From NCBI GenBank assembly GCA_035544515.1, contig DATKEG010000038.1:1-9213 (forward strand): 9,213 bases of DNA, read 5' to 3'. Below the pieces are notes generated by a model. That model was not told the origin of the DNA, made no database searches, and worked only from the letters and a program-made list of their open reading frames with translations. A program made the translations under genes and the position numbers. The first letter of the stretch is position 1. Every line of letters starts with the position of its first letter. The stretch comes from DATKEG01 sp035544515. Its GTDB lineage: Bacteria > Acidobacteriota > Vicinamibacteria > Fen-336. Shown here in pieces: positions 1 to 6,168 of the stretch.

Positions 1-21
1 CGGCGGCCACCGTGGCCGCCG
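1..21. repeat. 21-bp palindrome at the left edge
   Basis: Bases 1-10 are the exact reverse complement of 12-21, with one central base (C at 11). The palindrome may continue past the window edge. It falls in an Ala/Val-rich part of the possible partial gene, where GCC/GGC-rich codons make such symmetry likely by chance. Confidence 0.4.
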
Positions 22-67
22 CGGCCAGGCGCCGCCCGGTGAGCCACGCCGGCCGGCCGGGGATCAA
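1..67 (-). CDS. Possible start of a further gene in the adaptor operon (partial, runs off the left edge)
   Basis: An open frame starts at a TTG (67-65) whose last two bases form part of the TGA stop of the preceding adaptor gene (66-64), giving a TTGA overlap. The 22 visible codons encode a short basic stretch (R, R, R within the first 13 residues) followed by an Ala/Val-rich run, which looks like the start of a signal peptide or membrane anchor. No downstream sequence is visible, so the product cannot be named. By context (tandem HlyD-type adaptors) an exporter component such as an ABC permease, ATPase or outer-membrane factor is a guess. A GTG at 47 in another frame is an alternative start. 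The same stop/start arrangement occurs at 4800-4803, which gives mild support to this call. Confidence 0.35.
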   Translation of the reverse strand, partial: MIPGRPAWLTGRRLAAAATVAA

Positions 68-1350
68 CGCGCGGCTCCGGCCGGCGCGCGCCGCGGCTCG
101 GCCGGCGCGGCCGCGAGGTCGGTCGGGCTGAGCCGGTCGCCCTCCTCGAGACCCGCGACGATCTCGACCTGGCGCCGGTTGCTGCGGCCCAGGCGCACCG
201 GCACCTCCGTCCAGCCCAGCCCGCGGCGGGTCCACACCACCGGACCGCTGCCGCGCAGGAAGACCGCGTCGCGGGGCGCGAGCAGCAGGCCCGGTATCCG
301 GCCGGTCTCGATCTCGCCGCGGAAGCGCATGGCGGGGCGCATCACGGCCGAATCGGTGCGGTCCAGGGCGATGTCCACCTTGTAGACCTTCACCGGGTTG
401 CGCCAGGATTTCTGCCGGACCGTGCGCCCGACCGTCTTCACGCGCCCGTGCACGTCGAGGTCGGGACGCGCCTCCAGGCGGATCGTCACCTTCTGCCCGG
501 CCGCCACCCCTCCGCCGTCCGCCTCGTCCACGAGCCCGTCCGCGCGCATCTCGGAGAGGTCGGGCAGGGCGAGCACCGTCTCGCCGAACCACATGGAGTC
601 CCCGACCTTCTTCTTCTCGTCGCGCCAGTTGGTCCGGTAGACGACGATCCCGTCCTGTGGCGCCTTCACCGTCATCTTCTCGATGGCCGCCTGCAGCGCC
701 TCCACGCGCCCCCGGGCGCGATCCCGCTGGTTGCGCAGCGAGCGCAGCTCGGCCTCGCCCAGCGACTGCGTGGCCCGGCGCTCGGCCTGCAGGTTCTCGA
801 GGTCGCGCTGCCGTCCCTTGTGGTCGAGCCGGGCCTTTTCCAGCTCGACGCGCTGCTGCAGGTCGGGCGGGACCTCCGCCTTGAGCTGGGCCTTGCCCAG
901 GTCGGCCTCCGCCTGCGCCACCTGCTGCTCGATCTCGAGGAGCTTCAAGCGCAGGTCCACCTCCTTCTGCTCGACCTTCTTCGTGAACTCGGCCAGCTCG
1001 GCCTGCTTGTCCACGAGCTGCCGCTGCAGGGTTTCCGTGTCGAACCCCAGGATCGGCTGGCCGGCCTTGACCGGCGAGCCCTCGGGCGCCAGGAGCGAGA
1101 TCTTGAACTCGACCTCGGTGACGGGCGGCGCGCCGATGTCCGTGGACCGCACCGCGGCCAGCTCGCCTTCTACCTCGACGCTCAGGACCAGGTCTTCGCG
1201 CTTGACGGCCACGGGGCTCAGCACGTCACCCGGGCCGCGCAACCCGGCGAGCGCCGACACGGCGACGACCGACAGCAGCGCGATCCCGAGGAGGGCGGCG
1301 GTGCGGCGGCGAAGCAGGCGGCCCCGCCAGCGTTCAGTGAAGGAGGACAT
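64..1350 (-). CDS. HlyD/MacA-type periplasmic adaptor subunit of an efflux system, membrane-anchored
   Basis: This 428-residue protein is a membrane fusion (adaptor) protein, which links an inner-membrane exporter to the outer membrane. Visible layout: basic N-terminus (R9, R11, R14-R16), one membrane segment at about 17-37, first half of the lipoyl/barrel-sandwich domain at about 55-105, and a long coiled-coil hairpin at about 107-226 with a Pro-containing turn near 160-162. The second lipoyl half carries MTVKAPQDGIVVY at 226-238, followed by a beta-barrel domain (about 266-348) and a C-terminal membrane-proximal domain (about 352-405). The start ATG at 1350 lies inside the end of the upstream adaptor gene (17-nt overlap) and is preceded by GAAGGGG, so translational coupling is likely. 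It is a paralogue of the upstream protein: both share ELEKARLDHK (169-178 here) and an LDRTD...VMRP stretch. Substrate and partner transporter are not visible. The family assignment is firm, the substrate unknown. Confidence 0.9.
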   Translation of the reverse strand: MSSFTERWRGRLLRRRTAALLGIALLSVVAVSALAGLRGPGDVLSPVAVKREDLVLSVEVEGELAAVRSTDIGAPPVTEVEFKISLLAPEGSPVKAGQPILGFDTETLQRQLVDKQAELAEFTKKVEQKEVDLRLKLLEIEQQVAQAEADLGKAQLKAEVPPDLQQRVELEKARLDHKGRQRDLENLQAERRATQSLGEAELRSLRNQRDRARGRVEALQAAIEKMTVKAPQDGIVVYRTNWRDEKKKVGDSMWFGETVLALPDLSEMRADGLVDEADGGGVAAGQKVTIRLEARPDLDVHGRVKTVGRTVRQKSWRNPVKVYKVDIALDRTDSAVMRPAMRFRGEIETGRIPGLLLAPRDAVFLRGSGPVVWTRRGLGWTEVPVRLGRSNRRQVEIVAGLEEGDRLSPTDLAAAPAEPRRAPAGAAR

Positions 1351-2551
1351 CGTCCCCTTCGGCCAGGCCCGATTCCACGACGCACTCCAGCGGCGTGCAG
1401 CCGGCGAGGCGCACCGGTGTGGTGGCCGTCTGGCCCTTGCGCACGACCAGGGCCTCGTCCTTCTCGAACCGGATGGCCTGGCGGGGAACGGTGAGCGCGG
1501 TCGTCCAGGCCTTGCGCACGACCTCGAGGCGGACCGACAGGCCTGGCCGCATCACCGGATCGGTGCGGTCGAGCGAGATCCGCACGGGAAAGCCGCTCAC
1601 CGAGCTGGCGCCTCCCGCCATGCGCCGCGGCTCCGCCGCCACCGCCCGGACCTCCTCGACGCGCCCCTGGAACGTCCGGTCGGGGTAGGTGTCGAGGATG
1701 CAGCGCACCTTCATGCCGGCGGCGACGTTCCCGTGGTCCACCTCGGACAGCGTGGCCGCGACCTCCATCGCGCTGGGATCGGGGAGGGAAGCCACACCGA
1801 AGCCCGGCCACACCGTGTCTCCGGGCTGCAGCTTCCGCGGTCCTTCCGGTCCCCATTGCCAGAAGTTCGACACCAGGAACACCCCGCTCCTGGGCGCGCG
1901 CACCGACATGCTGGCGAGCGATTCCTCGGCCGCGTCCACCTCGCGCCGCACCTTCTCCTCCGTGCGGCGCAATACCTCGAGGTCGGAGCGGGACGAGGTC
2001 TGGAACGCCTTGTGGTCGAGACGCGCCTTCTCCAGCTCGGCCTGCTTCTCCAGCAGCACGGCCTGCATCCTCCGCCACTCCACGGCGGAGCGCAGCTCGC
2101 GCGGGACGGCCGCGTCCACGCGGGCCTTCTCGGCCTCGATCTCCGCCTTGTCCACCGCGACGCGCTTGCGGTCGCCTTCCGCGGCCAGCGTGCGCTCGCG
2201 GCTGTCGCGCTCGTTCTCGGCCTGGCGCAGCCTGAGCCGCCGCTCTTCAATGCTTTGAATGACCCGGGCGGCGTCGAACTCCAGCACGCGGTCGCCCTCG
2301 GCCACCTCCGTGCCGTCCTCGACCATCCAGCGGATCTGGAGCGGGCCTTCGCTCCGGGGCGTGACCACCGAGACCGACCGGACGGCGCGCAGCTCGCCCG
2401 TGAGCAGGAAAAGGTCCTCCACCGGCCGCTTTGCGGCCCGCGCCTCGCCGGCCGGCCGCGAGCCGTTCGACCCCGAGACGCTCCGACACGAAGGGCCGCC
2501 GGCGGCGCAGGCCGCCGCGGCGAGGACGCCACACCACCCCTGAAGACGCAT
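1334..2551 (-). CDS. HlyD/MacA-type periplasmic adaptor subunit, probable lipoprotein or secreted form
   Basis: This 405-residue membrane fusion protein is first in a two-gene adaptor pair. The leader is short and Ala-rich, with Cys at 7, 15 and 22. Cys15 (after AAA) or Cys22 (after GPS) could be a lipidation site, but neither matches a textbook lipobox, so cleavage by signal peptidase I is also possible. Then follow a first lipoyl half (about 46-93), a coiled-coil hairpin (about 95-214) with a break at VPREL (149-153), a second lipoyl half (SMSVRAPRSGVFLV, 214-227), a beta-barrel (about 262-345) and a membrane-proximal domain (about 350-403). ELEKARLDHK at 172-181 is identical to ten residues of the downstream adaptor. 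Cys384 and Cys390 could form a disulfide in the C-terminal domain. The ATG at 2551 is the first possible start in frame near the leader; its ribosome site is weak. The 133-nt gap upstream could hold the operon promoter, but I see no convincing one. Confidence 0.88.
   Translation of the reverse strand: MRLQGWCGVLAAAACAAGGPSCRSVSGSNGSRPAGEARAAKRPVEDLFLLTGELRAVRSVSVVTPRSEGPLQIRWMVEDGTEVAEGDRVLEFDAARVIQSIEERRLRLRQAENERDSRERTLAAEGDRKRVAVDKAEIEAEKARVDAAVPRELRSAVEWRRMQAVLLEKQAELEKARLDHKAFQTSSRSDLEVLRRTEEKVRREVDAAEESLASMSVRAPRSGVFLVSNFWQWGPEGPRKLQPGDTVWPGFGVASLPDPSAMEVAATLSEVDHGNVAAGMKVRCILDTYPDRTFQGRVEEVRAVAAEPRRMAGGASSVSGFPVRISLDRTDPVMRPGLSVRLEVVRKAWTTALTVPRQAIRFEKDEALVVRKGQTATTPVRLAGCTPLECVVESGLAEGDDVLLH
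1354..1360 (-). promoter_or_regulatory. Ribosome binding site of the downstream adaptor gene
   Basis: Read on the minus strand this is GAAGGGG, three nucleotides before the ATG at 1350. It lies inside the coding end of the upstream adaptor gene, so the second adaptor is probably translated by ribosomes finishing or re-initiating there. Confidence 0.5.
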
Positions 2552-2650
2552 CTCGGTTGGGTAGGATACGCCGAAAGCCAGCGGGTTCTTCCGGGTATTG
2601 AGACGCCGGACGCAGCCGTTCGGTTGGCTCGAAATCGGATCGTGATGTGC

Positions 2651-2666
2651 CCGCGGCTCACCGCGG
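2651..2666 (-). repeat. Short hairpin after the phosphatase gene
   Basis: CCGCGG occurs at 2651-2656 and 2661-2666 around a CTCA loop (TGAG on the minus strand), so the transcript can form a 6-bp all-GC stem 18 nt after the phosphatase stop codon. No T-run follows on the minus strand, so it is not a standard intrinsic terminator. It could still slow polymerase or protect the 3' end. A six-base palindrome repeated by chance is quite possible at this base composition. Confidence 0.3.
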
Positions 2667-2684
2667 CGCGCACGGCCCGGGCAC

Positions 2685-3920
2685 TCAGCCCCGGCCGGAC
2701 GTCTCCCGGCGCCGGACGACCACGAGCGTCGCGTCGTCCTCCCACGTCCGCCGGCGCGAGAAGTCGGCCGCGGCCCGGAACACGCCCTCCAGGATCTCGC
2801 CCGCGCCGGCGGCGCCCTTCTCCTGGACGGCCGCCTTCAGCCGCGCCTCGCCGAAGAACTCGCCGCTGGAGTCGCGGCGCTCCAGGATCCCGTCCGTGCA
2901 CATCACGAGCACGTCGCCCGGGACGAGCCGGGCGTGGCCGTGCCGGAACCGCGTCTCCGGGAGCGGCCCCACGACCGTGCCGCCGGTCGCCAGCTCCGAC
3001 ACCTGGCCCCGGGAGAAGAGCAGGGGCGCGGGGTGCCCCGCGTTGACGTAGGCGACGTCGCCGCCCGCCTCGATCTCGCCGTAGAACACGGACACGAACC
3101 GGCTCGAGAGGTTGCTGCGATGGATGACCCGATTGAGCCGCGCGAACACCTGCGCGATCTTGAGGTCCTTGTCGATCCCCATGCGCAGGCCGGTCACCAC
3201 GTCGCGCACCAGCAGCGCGGCGGGCAGGCCGTGGCCGCTCGCGTCGCCGATGGCCAGGCCGATCATCCCGTCGTCGAAGGGCAGGAAGTCGAAGAAGTCG
3301 CCGCCCACCTCCTCGGCCGGCAGCGACCGCGCCGCGATGTCGTATCCCGCGAAGGGCGGCGGCTCCTCCACGAGCAGGCTCTGCTGGATGCGCGCGGCCT
3401 CGGTGAGCCCGCCCCGCAGGCGCTCCTCCATGAGGCGCGCTCCCAGCGCGGCGCGCACCGTGTTGAGGGCGAAGTCCAGCTCCTCGCGGACCCAACCGGG
3501 GCCGAGCAGGAAGAGGAGCACGAACCGGTCCGGCTTGCGCCCCACCGCCACGCCGGCGGCCGGCCCGGGCGGCAGGAGGCCGAAGCGCGCCGGCGCCTCT
3601 TCCCATCCCGGCTCCGGAAAGATGTAGACGCCGTGCCGGAAGATCAGGCGCACCGGAGGCAGCTCGGGATCGAGGGTCTCCGCGGCGACGCCGGCGAGGT
3701 CGCCCACCTGGCTCAGCAACGCGATGTCGTCGCGCCGCGGCTCGTAGATCACGCCTCCGCGCAGATGCAGGTCGTCCGCGAACGTGCGGAAGAACTCCTC
3801 GAGGAACGACTCCATCACCTTCTTGCGCGTGCGCTGGCCGTCCACCGCGCCGAACAACCGGTCGAGATGGCGGTAGAGCGGCTTGGCGTCGAGGCGACTG
3901 ACGGTGTCCATCCCGCCCAT
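2685..3920 (-). CDS. PP2C/SpoIIE-family (RsbU-like) serine phosphatase with GAF-like N-terminal region
   Basis: This 411-residue protein is a metal-dependent phosphatase of the SpoIIE/RsbU class, which typically removes phosphate from an anti-sigma-factor antagonist in partner-switching stress pathways. Residues about 15-160 look like a GAF-type sensor fold without an obvious cofactor site. A helical linker (about 160-183, with AARIQQSLL) is typical of the class. The catalytic domain spans about 190-403, with EEVGGDFFDF (203-212, metal ligand D208), IGDASGHG (224-231, D226), YVNAGHPAPL (291-300), CTDGILE (341-347, D343) and WEDDATLVVV (393-402, D395/D396). All expected acidic ligands are present, so it should be active. 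There are no membrane segments, so it is probably cytoplasmic. No anti-sigma factor or STAS-domain gene is next to it, and its partner is not visible here. The start may be ATG 3920 or ATG 3911; a TAGAAT hexamer at 3924-3919 overlaps the first. Confidence 0.92.
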   Translation of the reverse strand: MGGMDTVSRLDAKPLYRHLDRLFGAVDGQRTRKKVMESFLEEFFRTFADDLHLRGGVIYEPRRDDIALLSQVGDLAGVAAETLDPELPPVRLIFRHGVYIFPEPGWEEAPARFGLLPPGPAAGVAVGRKPDRFVLLFLLGPGWVREELDFALNTVRAALGARLMEERLRGGLTEAARIQQSLLVEEPPPFAGYDIAARSLPAEEVGGDFFDFLPFDDGMIGLAIGDASGHGLPAALLVRDVVTGLRMGIDKDLKIAQVFARLNRVIHRSNLSSRFVSVFYGEIEAGGDVAYVNAGHPAPLLFSRGQVSELATGGTVVGPLPETRFRHGHARLVPGDVLVMCTDGILERRDSSGEFFGEARLKAAVQEKGAAGAGEILEGVFRAAADFSRRRTWEDDATLVVVRRRETSGRG

Positions 3921-3937
3921 TCTACCGGCTCGGGACG

Positions 3938-3970
3938 ATGGGCCCGGGTGGTTGAGGCGGCGGGGCCCAT
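3938..3970. repeat. 8-bp perfect inverted repeat upstream of the phosphatase gene
   Basis: ATGGGCCC at 3938-3945 is matched by GGGCCCAT at 3963-3970 across a 17-nt spacer. Centre-to-centre distance is 25 bp. It lies 18-50 bp before the first phosphatase start codon. It could be an operator for a dimeric regulator or an RNA stem in the leader. Function is inferred only from position and symmetry. Confidence 0.4.
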
Positions 3971-3995
3971 TCCGACTCGAGCGCGCCCGCCCGGA

Positions 3996-4010
3996 GGTCG
4001 TTGGACGACC
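3996..4010. repeat. Compact 6-bp hairpin after the small membrane-peptide gene
   Basis: GGTCGT (3996-4001) and ACGACC (4005-4010) are perfectly complementary around a 3-nt loop, 29 nt after the stop of the 52-residue peptide gene on the minus strand. No T-run follows, so it is at best a weak or Rho-assisted terminator or an RNA-stabilising stem. Confidence 0.35.
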
Positions 4011-4038
4011 CAGCCGGCGGAGGGTCGCTAGCTTGGCA

Positions 4039-4197
4039 CTAGAGCCTCCGCCCCTGGAGCAGTTGAATGGCCACGATGACGATCACGATGACGAGCAGGA
4101 CGTGCACCGTGTTTCCCGACAATACGGGGATCGAGACGGTCCCGAGCGCCCCGAGCAACCATAGGATCACGAGGATCACGACTATGGTCCAGAGCAT
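4039..4197 (-). CDS. 52-residue membrane peptide, lmo0937/DUF5670 type
   Basis: This short gene encodes a peptide starting MLWTIVVILVILWLLG. It has two hydrophobic segments (about 2-20 and 31-47) joined by a short turn with Pro24 and Gly28, and ends in a basic tail (QGRRL). Start, two-helix layout, length near 50 residues and C-terminal QGRR match my memory of the lmo0937-family membrane proteins (DUF5670), widespread small inner-membrane peptides of unknown function often seen near stress genes. The start is well supported by AAGGAGGG at 4208-4201, three nucleotides before the ATG. No alternative in-frame start exists nearby. It lies 66 nt after the lipoprotein gene and 118 nt before the phosphatase gene, so it may be transcribed on its own. 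Membership is recognised by pattern only, so the family name is likely but not certain. Confidence 0.8.
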   Translation of the reverse strand: MLWTIVVILVILWLLGALGTVSIPVLSGNTVHVLLVIVIVIVAIQLLQGRRL

Positions 4198-4200
4198 GAA

Positions 4201-4208
4201 CCCTCCTT
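4201..4208 (-). promoter_or_regulatory. Strong ribosome binding site of the small membrane-peptide gene
   Basis: On the minus strand this reads AAGGAGGG followed by TTC and then the ATG at 4197. It is a near-perfect Shine-Dalgarno match. It is the main evidence that the 52-residue frame is a real gene. Confidence 0.75.
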
Positions 4209-4263
4209 CGCCAGTCCGACCGGCATCTTCATGGTAGCAGCCGGCGCGCAGGCGGGGGGCAAT

Positions 4264-4803
4264 CTAATCGACGACGTACGAGAAGACCTTGACGCGGCCT
4301 CCCATCTCGATTGTCGATCCGAAGAGGCGGCTTTGACGCTCCTGGCCCTGAACGTCTCGCAGCGTCACCACCGTCTTCCTGCGGACTCGGAATCCACCGT
4401 AGTCCGTGGTGTCGCCTTCGAACCCCACGGCGGCGACCTGCAGGCCGCGCCCCGGCCACTTCGCGGCCAGGGCCCGCAGGTGAGCCTCGCTCTTGCCGTT
4501 CAGGTCCTTCCAGACGTACTCCCAGGTCAGGTTCCGCTCGGGCCGGCTCGCGGGCAGCCTGGGCCAGACGATCCGGCGGAACTCCGATTCGTCGATGGCG
4601 AGGGCCCGGAGCGCATTCAGGTCGCCGGCGGAGAGGCCCTCCACCACGGCTCGCGCCACGGCTTCCGGCGACTCGAGCGCGTGGCTGAGCCGCGCCTGCG
4701 GCCGGCAGCCGAACCCGAGCAGCGCGCCCCCGAGGACCCAGGCGACGAGCGGACGGGCCCCTGTTCGAGAGAGGCCCGTCCGGGACAGCCGGCCGCGGAT
4801 CAA
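4264..4803 (-). CDS. Lipoprotein-like secreted protein of unknown function, coupled to the beta-helix gene
   Basis: This 179-residue protein is not one I recognise. The frame stays open far upstream, but that part lies inside the beta-helix gene and is a shadow. The only sensible start is TTG at 4803, which overlaps the stop of the beta-helix gene as TTGA. From there the N-terminus has five Arg within 17 residues, then a hydrophobic core (about 19-32) ending at Cys33 (ALLGFGC). This gives a lipoprotein-like leader, although Gly at -3 is not ideal for a lipobox. The rest is soluble: a helical part (45-118, with ESPEAVARAVVEGLSAGDLNALRAL typical of the start of NTF2-like folds) and a beta-rich end (119-179, ending SYVVD). 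An NTF2-like or SnoaL-like fold is a guess. Context suggests a role with the receptor and the beta-helix protein. Two successive LSRTG pentapeptides (residues 6-10 and 11-15) are encoded by different codons over a hairpin. Confidence 0.7.
   Translation of the reverse strand: MIRGRLSRTGLSRTGARPLVAWVLGGALLGFGCRPQARLSHALESPEAVARAVVEGLSAGDLNALRALAIDESEFRRIVWPRLPASRPERNLTWEYVWKDLNGKSEAHLRALAAKWPGRGLQVAAVGFEGDTTDYGGFRVRRKTVVTLRDVQGQERQSRLFGSTIEMGGRVKVFSYVVD
4751..4781. repeat. 9-bp perfect inverted repeat just past the beta-helix stop codon
   Basis: GGACGGGCC (4751-4759) pairs with GGCCCGTCC (4773-4781) across a 13-nt loop, starting 18 nt after the stop at 4800 on the minus strand. It therefore lies within the first codons of the coupled lipoprotein gene. 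No T-run follows. It may be a stem that lowers expression of the last gene relative to the first two by attenuation, mRNA protection or translational control. The fold is clear from sequence; the function is inferred. Confidence 0.5.
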
Positions 4804-6125
4804 CGCTGGGGAAAGGCCGTCCAGCCCCGGGTCCAGTCGTCCGCGGGGAAGGGCGGCACGCCGCCGATGTAGGTCGTCACCTCGAAGAAGCCGTCGTTCG
4901 GGGGGAGCGCCGGCGCGAGCTGGCCGCCGGCGAGCGTATCCACCGAGGCCGGCTGCCACACGGGGTTGGCGTGGTTGAAGCAGCCGGGGACCCCGGGGTC
5001 CTCGCCCAGCCGGACGCTGGGGAAGCTGCCGTTCTGGAAGAGCGAAAGCGTGCTGGCCGGGGCGTACGTGCTCGCGTTGGCCCCGGTGTTGACGATCACC
5101 CCGTGGCTCACGCGCAGCGCGCCCTGCGTCACCTGATTGAGGGTGGACGAGCCGTTGACCTCGAGGCCCACGTTCTTGAAGCCCTGGATGACGAAGTTCC
5201 GCAGGGTGACCGCCGTCCCACGCCGCAGCAGCACTCCGCGGGTGCTCTCGGCCCCTTCGCTGCGGTCGGGATCGCCACAGAGGGTGAGGTTGTAGATCGT
5301 GGGGTTGGAGCGGGGCAGCAGCTCGTTGTTGAACTCGTTGTTGTCGGCCTCGATGCCGGCGTCCGCGTCGTCGCCGCGCTGGCTCACGACCGCGAACTGC
5401 ATCCGGCCCGACCAGCCGAAGGTCCAGTCCAGGCTGTCGTCCGCGGCGTTCGTCACCACGGCGTACTTGATGTCGGCCGTGCCCCCGAACCACTCGAGCC
5501 CGTCGTCCTTGTTCATGTGGACCTGGATGTACTCGTAGGTGCCGCCGCGCCCCACGGCCTGGAACGCGATGCCGTTGAGCTCGTTGTCGGGGCTGAACTC
5601 CGTACCCGCGAACTCCACGCGCACGTAGCGGAGCGAGCCGCTGTCGTCGTTCGGATCGTCTCCGCCGTAGACGCCGGTGTCGGCCTCGCCGACCGCTTCG
5701 CCCCCGGGGACGTTCAGCGGCGCGCGGCCGTTGATGATGATGCCGCCCCAGTCGCCGCGCGCGCGCTGTCCGACCGGCTGGTCGCTGGTGAACACGATGG
5801 GCTGCTCGCGCGTCCCGAGGGCGTTGAGGCGGCCGCCCTGAAGCACGACCAGCGTGCCCACGCTTCCCGCCTCCCCGAGCACGCGCGTCCCCGCCTGGAC
5901 GTTCAGGATCGCGCCGTCCTGCACGAAGACGGCTCCGCGGAGCAGGTAGTAGTTGCCGTTCGTCCAGTTCTCCGTCCCCGTGACGCTGCCGGTGACCACG
6001 ATCACCGGCTTGTCGATCCCCGCGACCGTCACCGGCGGCGCCAGGTCCGAGTGGACGTCGGGGACCTGGACCGCCACCAGGGCGGCGGCCAGTCCCAAAG
6101 TGCCGATGCGGCGCAGAAAGCTCAT
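4800..6125 (-). CDS. Secreted right-handed beta-helix protein with acidic rungs, partner of the TonB receptor
   Basis: This 441-residue exported protein belongs to a family I know from gene pairs with TonB-dependent receptors in Bacteroidota and some Proteobacteria, usually annotated as hypothetical or beta-helix. A signal peptide covers 1-26 (basic MSFLRR, hydrophobic GLAAALVAV, cut likely at VHS/D). The body shows short hydrophobic strands and Gly/Asn turns typical of a parallel beta-helix. Family-type motifs are RGDWGGIIINGRAPLN (123-138), YGGDDPNDDSG (153-163), DDGLEW (207-212), DDSLDW (229-234), DADAGIEADNN (253-263) and a C-terminal DWTRGW (430-435). Cys283 and Cys382 could form a disulfide. 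Clustered Asp/Glu on successive turns suggest metal, probably calcium, binding. No catalytic set is evident. An ATG at 6179 would add 18 polar residues and overlap the receptor gene; the 6125 start is preferred because it puts the leader at the N-terminus. It follows the receptor by 43 nt, so they are probably co-transcribed. Confidence 0.82.
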   Translation of the reverse strand: MSFLRRIGTLGLAAALVAVQVPDVHSDLAPPVTVAGIDKPVIVVTGSVTGTENWTNGNYYLLRGAVFVQDGAILNVQAGTRVLGEAGSVGTLVVLQGGRLNALGTREQPIVFTSDQPVGQRARGDWGGIIINGRAPLNVPGGEAVGEADTGVYGGDDPNDDSGSLRYVRVEFAGTEFSPDNELNGIAFQAVGRGGTYEYIQVHMNKDDGLEWFGGTADIKYAVVTNAADDSLDWTFGWSGRMQFAVVSQRGDDADAGIEADNNEFNNELLPRSNPTIYNLTLCGDPDRSEGAESTRGVLLRRGTAVTLRNFVIQGFKNVGLEVNGSSTLNQVTQGALRVSHGVIVNTGANASTYAPASTLSLFQNGSFPSVRLGEDPGVPGCFNHANPVWQPASVDTLAGGQLAPALPPNDGFFEVTTYIGGVPPFPADDWTRGWTAFPQR

Positions 6126-6168
6126 TCTCTTGACCTCGCTCGCGTGTGTGGCCGATGGGAGACTCGTC

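Noticed and set aside
2552..2684. Promoter for the adaptor pair (TATCCT at 2568-2563 or an extracytoplasmic-sigma-like GAAC/GTATC pair)
   Set aside because: No -35 at acceptable spacing fits TATCCT, and the alternative pair is too loose to claim. The gap may still hold a promoter.
683..3046. Plus-strand open frame (787 residues) across both adaptors and part of the phosphatase
   Set aside because: It spans three minus-strand genes and two gene gaps, with Arg/Ser/Pro/Ala-rich low-complexity translation typical of a shadow frame.
1711..3606. Long minus-strand frame (631 residues) overlapping the phosphatase and first adaptor in another phase
   Set aside because: It is Arg/Ala/Gly-rich without domains. 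The two overlapping frames have complete, ordered family motifs.
2934..4031. Plus-strand frame (365 residues) opposite the phosphatase
   Set aside because: The translation is the His/Arg/Glu/Val-rich antisense of the PP2C motifs. No start signal or domain is visible.
4804..5493. Upstream extension of the lipoprotein frame inside the beta-helix gene
   Set aside because: The extension is Arg/Gly-rich shadow translation of a gene with a clear signal peptide and family motifs. The leader after TTG 4803 makes the short form far more plausible.
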